A DNA stretch of 64,000 nucleotides from Paramesorhizobium salinisoli (GTDB taxonomy: Bacteria; Pseudomonadota; Alphaproteobacteria; Rhizobiales; Rhizobiaceae): assembly GCF_003335045.1 (NCBI RefSeq), contig NZ_QOZG01000005.1, forward strand, positions 186,001 to 250,000, written 5' to 3'. Position 1 is the first letter of the stretch; the number at the start of each line of letters is the position of its first letter. The position numbers and the translations under genes were made by a program. The notes under the pieces are model-generated. The model searched no databases and was not told the DNA's origin. It saw nothing but the letters and a program-made list of their open reading frames with translations. This document shows positions 61,463-64,000 of this stretch, in pieces.

Positions 61463-63595
61463 ATGATGACAAAATCTTCCGTTTTCCCGGATCTGCCTCA
61501 TCCTGTCGCCGCGAAGAAGCCTGAAACCTTTATCAACCATGGCGTTACCCGCACAGACGATTACGCCTGGCTGCGTGCGGCGAACTGGCAGGAGGTTTTC
61601 AAAGACCCTGCCGTTCTCGATCCTGATATCCGCAAGCATCTGGATGCGGAGAACGCTTATCAGTCTGCCCTGATGGAGGATACGGAGGCGCTGCGGGCGA
61701 CGCTTTTTGCGGAAATGAAGGGGCGGATAAAGGAAGACGATTCCTCCGTTCCCTACAAGGACGGGCCCTATGCCTACGGCACATCGTTCAAGACGGGTGG
61801 CGAGCAGCCGCGCTTCTTCCGCACGGCGCGCGACGGTGGCAAGGAAACCATGCTGCTCGATGGCGACCTGGAAGCTGAGGGCAAGGCCTATTTCCGCCTC
61901 GCCTCCGCCGATCATTCGCCGGATCATAAACGGCTCATCTGGGGTTTTGACGACAAGGGTTCGGAATTCTATTCGCTCAGAGTTCGCGATATCGCCACGC
62001 TGACGGATCTCGGCGATGAGATTACCGATACCAGCGGCGGGGGCATATGGGATGCGGCGGGTGAAGGCTTCTTCTACACCCGCGTCGACGACAATCATCG
62101 CCCCTCGAAGCTCTTTTATCACAAAATAGGCGCGGCCCAGCAGGATGACCGGCTGATCTATGAGGAAACGGATCCCGGCTTCTTCATGAGCGTCGGCGGC
62201 AGCATTCTCGACGATTTCATCTTTATCGCTATCGGCGATCACGAAACGTCGGAGGAGTGGATCATTCCGGCGAACGATCCCACGGCCAAGCCGAGGCTGG
62301 TGAGCAAGCGCGAAACCGGTGTGGAATACAACCTTACCGAAGGCGGGGACGTCTTCTTCATCCTGACCAACATCGATGGCGCAAAAGATTTCAAGATCAT
62401 GAGCGCGCCCGTCGATGCGCCAGAACGTGAAAACTGGACGGAAGTGGTGCCGGAAAAGCCCGGAACGATCATCCTCAACCATTCGGCCTATCGCGATTTT
62501 CTCGTCTGGCTGGAGCGTGACCAGGGTTTGCCGCGCATCCTCATCCGCAATCGCAGGACGGGTGAAGAACACGCCATCGATTTCGACGAAGAGGCCTATT
62601 CGCTGGGGCTCATGGGAAGTGCCGAATACGATACGGACGTCATCCGTTTCTCCTATTCCTCGATGACGACACCGGCTCAGGAATACGATTACAATATGCG
62701 TACCCGCGAGCGCACGCTCCTCAAGACGCAGGATGTTCCCTCCGGGCACAATCCCGAGGATTACGTGACGAGACGGCTTCTGGCACCGGCGCGGGATGGC
62801 GAGCTCGTCCCCGTCTCGATCCTCTATCGCAGGGATACGCCGCTCGACGGCACGGCGCCCTGCCTGCTCTATGGCTATGGCTCCTATGGCATGACCATGC
62901 CGGCGAGTTTCAACACCGGTTGCCTTTCCCTCGTCGATCGCGGCTTCGTCTATGCCATCGCCCATATCCGCGGCGGCAAGGACAAGGGTTTTGCCTGGTA
63001 TGAAAATGGCAAGCGCGACAAGAAGATCAACACGTTCACCGATTTCATCGCTGTGGCCGAACATCTGGTCGCCGAGAAATTCACTGGGCATGACCGCATC
63101 GTCGCGCATGGCGGCTCGGCCGGCGGCCTGCTGATGGGCGCGATCGCCAATATGGCGCCGCAGGCTTTCGGCGGAATCATCGCCGAGGTGCCTTTTGTCG
63201 ATGTGCTCAACACTATCCTTGACGAAACCCTGCCGCTGACGCCGCTCGAATGGCCGGAATGGGGAAATCCCATTATTTCGGAAGCGGACTATCGCTATAT
63301 CGCCTCCTATTGCCCCTATTCCAATGTCAGCGCGAAAGCCTATCCGCCTATCCTGGCCGCAGCCGGCCTGACCGACCCGCGCGTTACCTATTGGGAACCG
63401 GCGAAGTGGGTTGCCAAGCTCAGGGCGTTGAAGACGGACGAAAACCCTGTCCTGTTCCGCATCAACATGGATGCAGGCCATGCCGGCGCTTCGGGGCGTT
63501 TCTCACGGCTTGAGGAGGTCGCCCATAATTATGCCTTCGCATTGAAAGTCACGGGGAAAACGGCGGCAAGCGTGGCCGGGAAGGCTGCAGCTTAG
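61463..63595 (+). CDS. ptrB: Oligopeptidase B (S9A serine peptidase)
   Basis: The enzyme cleaves short peptides after basic residues. The start at the ATG 61463 is chosen over an upstream GTG-containing extension; the following ATG at 61466 is equally possible. The 710-residue product has the N-terminal beta-propeller (about residues 70-410) and a C-terminal alpha/beta-hydrolase domain with YGSYGMTMPA, IAHIRGG, the nucleophile Ser in HGGSAGGLLMG, and the catalytic His in MDAGHAGASGRF. The length is standard. It is cytosolic and stands alone after msrB. Confidence 0.95.
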   Translation: MMTKSSVFPDLPHPVAAKKPETFINHGVTRTDDYAWLRAANWQEVFKDPAVLDPDIRKHLDAENAYQSALMEDTEALRATLFAEMKGRIKEDDSSVPYKDGPYAYGTSFKTGGEQPRFFRTARDGGKETMLLDGDLEAEGKAYFRLASADHSPDHKRLIWGFDDKGSEFYSLRVRDIATLTDLGDEITDTSGGGIWDAAGEGFFYTRVDDNHRPSKLFYHKIGAAQQDDRLIYEETDPGFFMSVGGSILDDFIFIAIGDHETSEEWIIPANDPTAKPRLVSKRETGVEYNLTEGGDVFFILTNIDGAKDFKIMSAPVDAPERENWTEVVPEKPGTIILNHSAYRDFLVWLERDQGLPRILIRNRRTGEEHAIDFDEEAYSLGLMGSAEYDTDVIRFSYSSMTTPAQEYDYNMRTRERTLLKTQDVPSGHNPEDYVTRRLLAPARDGELVPVSILYRRDTPLDGTAPCLLYGYGSYGMTMPASFNTGCLSLVDRGFVYAIAHIRGGKDKGFAWYENGKRDKKINTFTDFIAVAEHLVAEKFTGHDRIVAHGGSAGGLLMGAIANMAPQAFGGIIAEVPFVDVLNTILDETLPLTPLEWPEWGNPIISEADYRYIASYCPYSNVSAKAYPPILAAAGLTDPRVTYWEPAKWVAKLRALKTDENPVLFRINMDAGHAGASGRFSRLEEVAHNYAFALKVTGKTAASVAGKAAA

Positions 63596-63686
63596 GACAG
63601 CATTAGCCACATCGGGCGGTACAGGAACATTTGGACATAATCGCTGTTATCATGTGCAACATCCTGTACCTGAAGGTTTCGAGGCC

Positions 63687-64000
63687 ATGAAACATTTCGC
63701 TTTCGCTGTTCTCCTGGGATCGGCCACGATCCTGCAATCATTCGGCACTTTCTCGGCAGCCGAGGCCGCCGTTCTCAAGAATGTGAGCGAATATGCCGGC
63801 CAACGCTGCAATACGCCGCCGCGCGGCAGCGGCGTGATCGTCGGCATCTTCAGCGGCGTGAAGGAGTCGCCCTTCATCAGCGACGACGATGCCCGCGTTC
63901 CGGTCGACCGCTTCCGCTGCTTCACCTCGATGGATGAATGCAGGGGCTGGCTCTATACGATGCAGAGCAAATACGACGCCGGCGCCCCGCGCGCGGTATC
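63687..64000 (+). CDS. Secreted protein of unknown function (3' end outside window)
   Basis: The ATG at 63687 opens a frame that runs off the window, giving at least 104 residues. Residues 1-28 form a Sec signal peptide (HFAFAVLLGSATILQSF, cleavage near AAEA). The mature part has three cysteines (GQRCNTPP, DRFRCFTS, MDECRGWLY) that could form disulfides. No family was recognised. Confidence 0.75.
   Translation, partial: MKHFAFAVLLGSATILQSFGTFSAAEAAVLKNVSEYAGQRCNTPPRGSGVIVGIFSGVKESPFISDDDARVPVDRFRCFTSMDECRGWLYTMQSKYDAGAPRAV

Noticed and set aside
61448-63481. Antisense ORF (677 codons) opposite oligopeptidase B
   Set aside because: It is a shadow frame; the sense gene has all catalytic motifs.

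Overview
The window looks like chromosomal DNA of a Hyphomicrobiales (Rhizobiales) alphaproteobacterium. It is GC-rich and carries a cycHJKL-degP-two-component-glnE-pleC-like-pepN block, feuPQ, a Ros/MucR regulator and several families typical of the order (DUF5330, DUF6456, DUF6107, DUF2336, DUF1491). The genus cannot be fixed from the sequence alone; Brucellaceae or Phyllobacteriaceae relatives fit best. I saw no tRNA, rRNA, CRISPR, integrase or transposase.

Layout. 1-9.0 kb: the 3' part of a biotin-dependent carboxylase alpha subunit, a Sel1 protein, a secreted DUF2147 protein, a GST, two tiny coupled membrane proteins, AMP nucleosidase, an endonuclease/exonuclease/phosphatase-family membrane protein and ETF-ubiquinone oxidoreductase. 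9.2-18.1 kb: a family-4-like uracil-DNA glycosylase, two transporters, PepN and a PleC-like hybrid-free sensor kinase. 18.1-32.5 kb (minus strand): GlnE, an OmpR-type two-component pair, a DegP protease, the cytochrome c maturation genes ccmI-E-F-H, a lipoprotein, and FeuQ/FeuP with a small periplasmic protein in the FeuN position.

32.6-47.8 kb (minus strand) is a complete RcGTA-type gene transfer agent structural cluster: TerS-like, TerL, portal, DUF6107, prohead protease, capsid, connector, adaptor, tail terminator, major tail, g10, g10.1, a short tape measure, DUF2460, DUF2163, NlpC/P60 and the megatron baseplate protein, then a holin-like membrane protein. Genes overlap by ATGA almost everywhere, except where GC-rich palindromic repeats have been inserted. 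The DUF2163 (hub) gene carries a single-base frameshift in a G run.

48.2-64 kb: a class A penicillin-binding protein, a DUF1214/DUF1254 pair, a DUF2336 protein, an operon of a multi-pass DivJ-like kinase, a peptidoglycan-binding-domain protein and DUF1491, then DUF5330, SufE, a DnaA-domain-IV-like HTH protein with DUF6456, a small conserved cytoplasmic protein, MucR (with a long AT-rich upstream region), MsrB, oligopeptidase B and a truncated secreted protein.

The main unexplained structure is a family of 150-190 bp inverted-repeat elements (seven full or near-full copies and four partial copies) spread between genes. One appears to have displaced the start of ccmH, and several split the GTA cluster.
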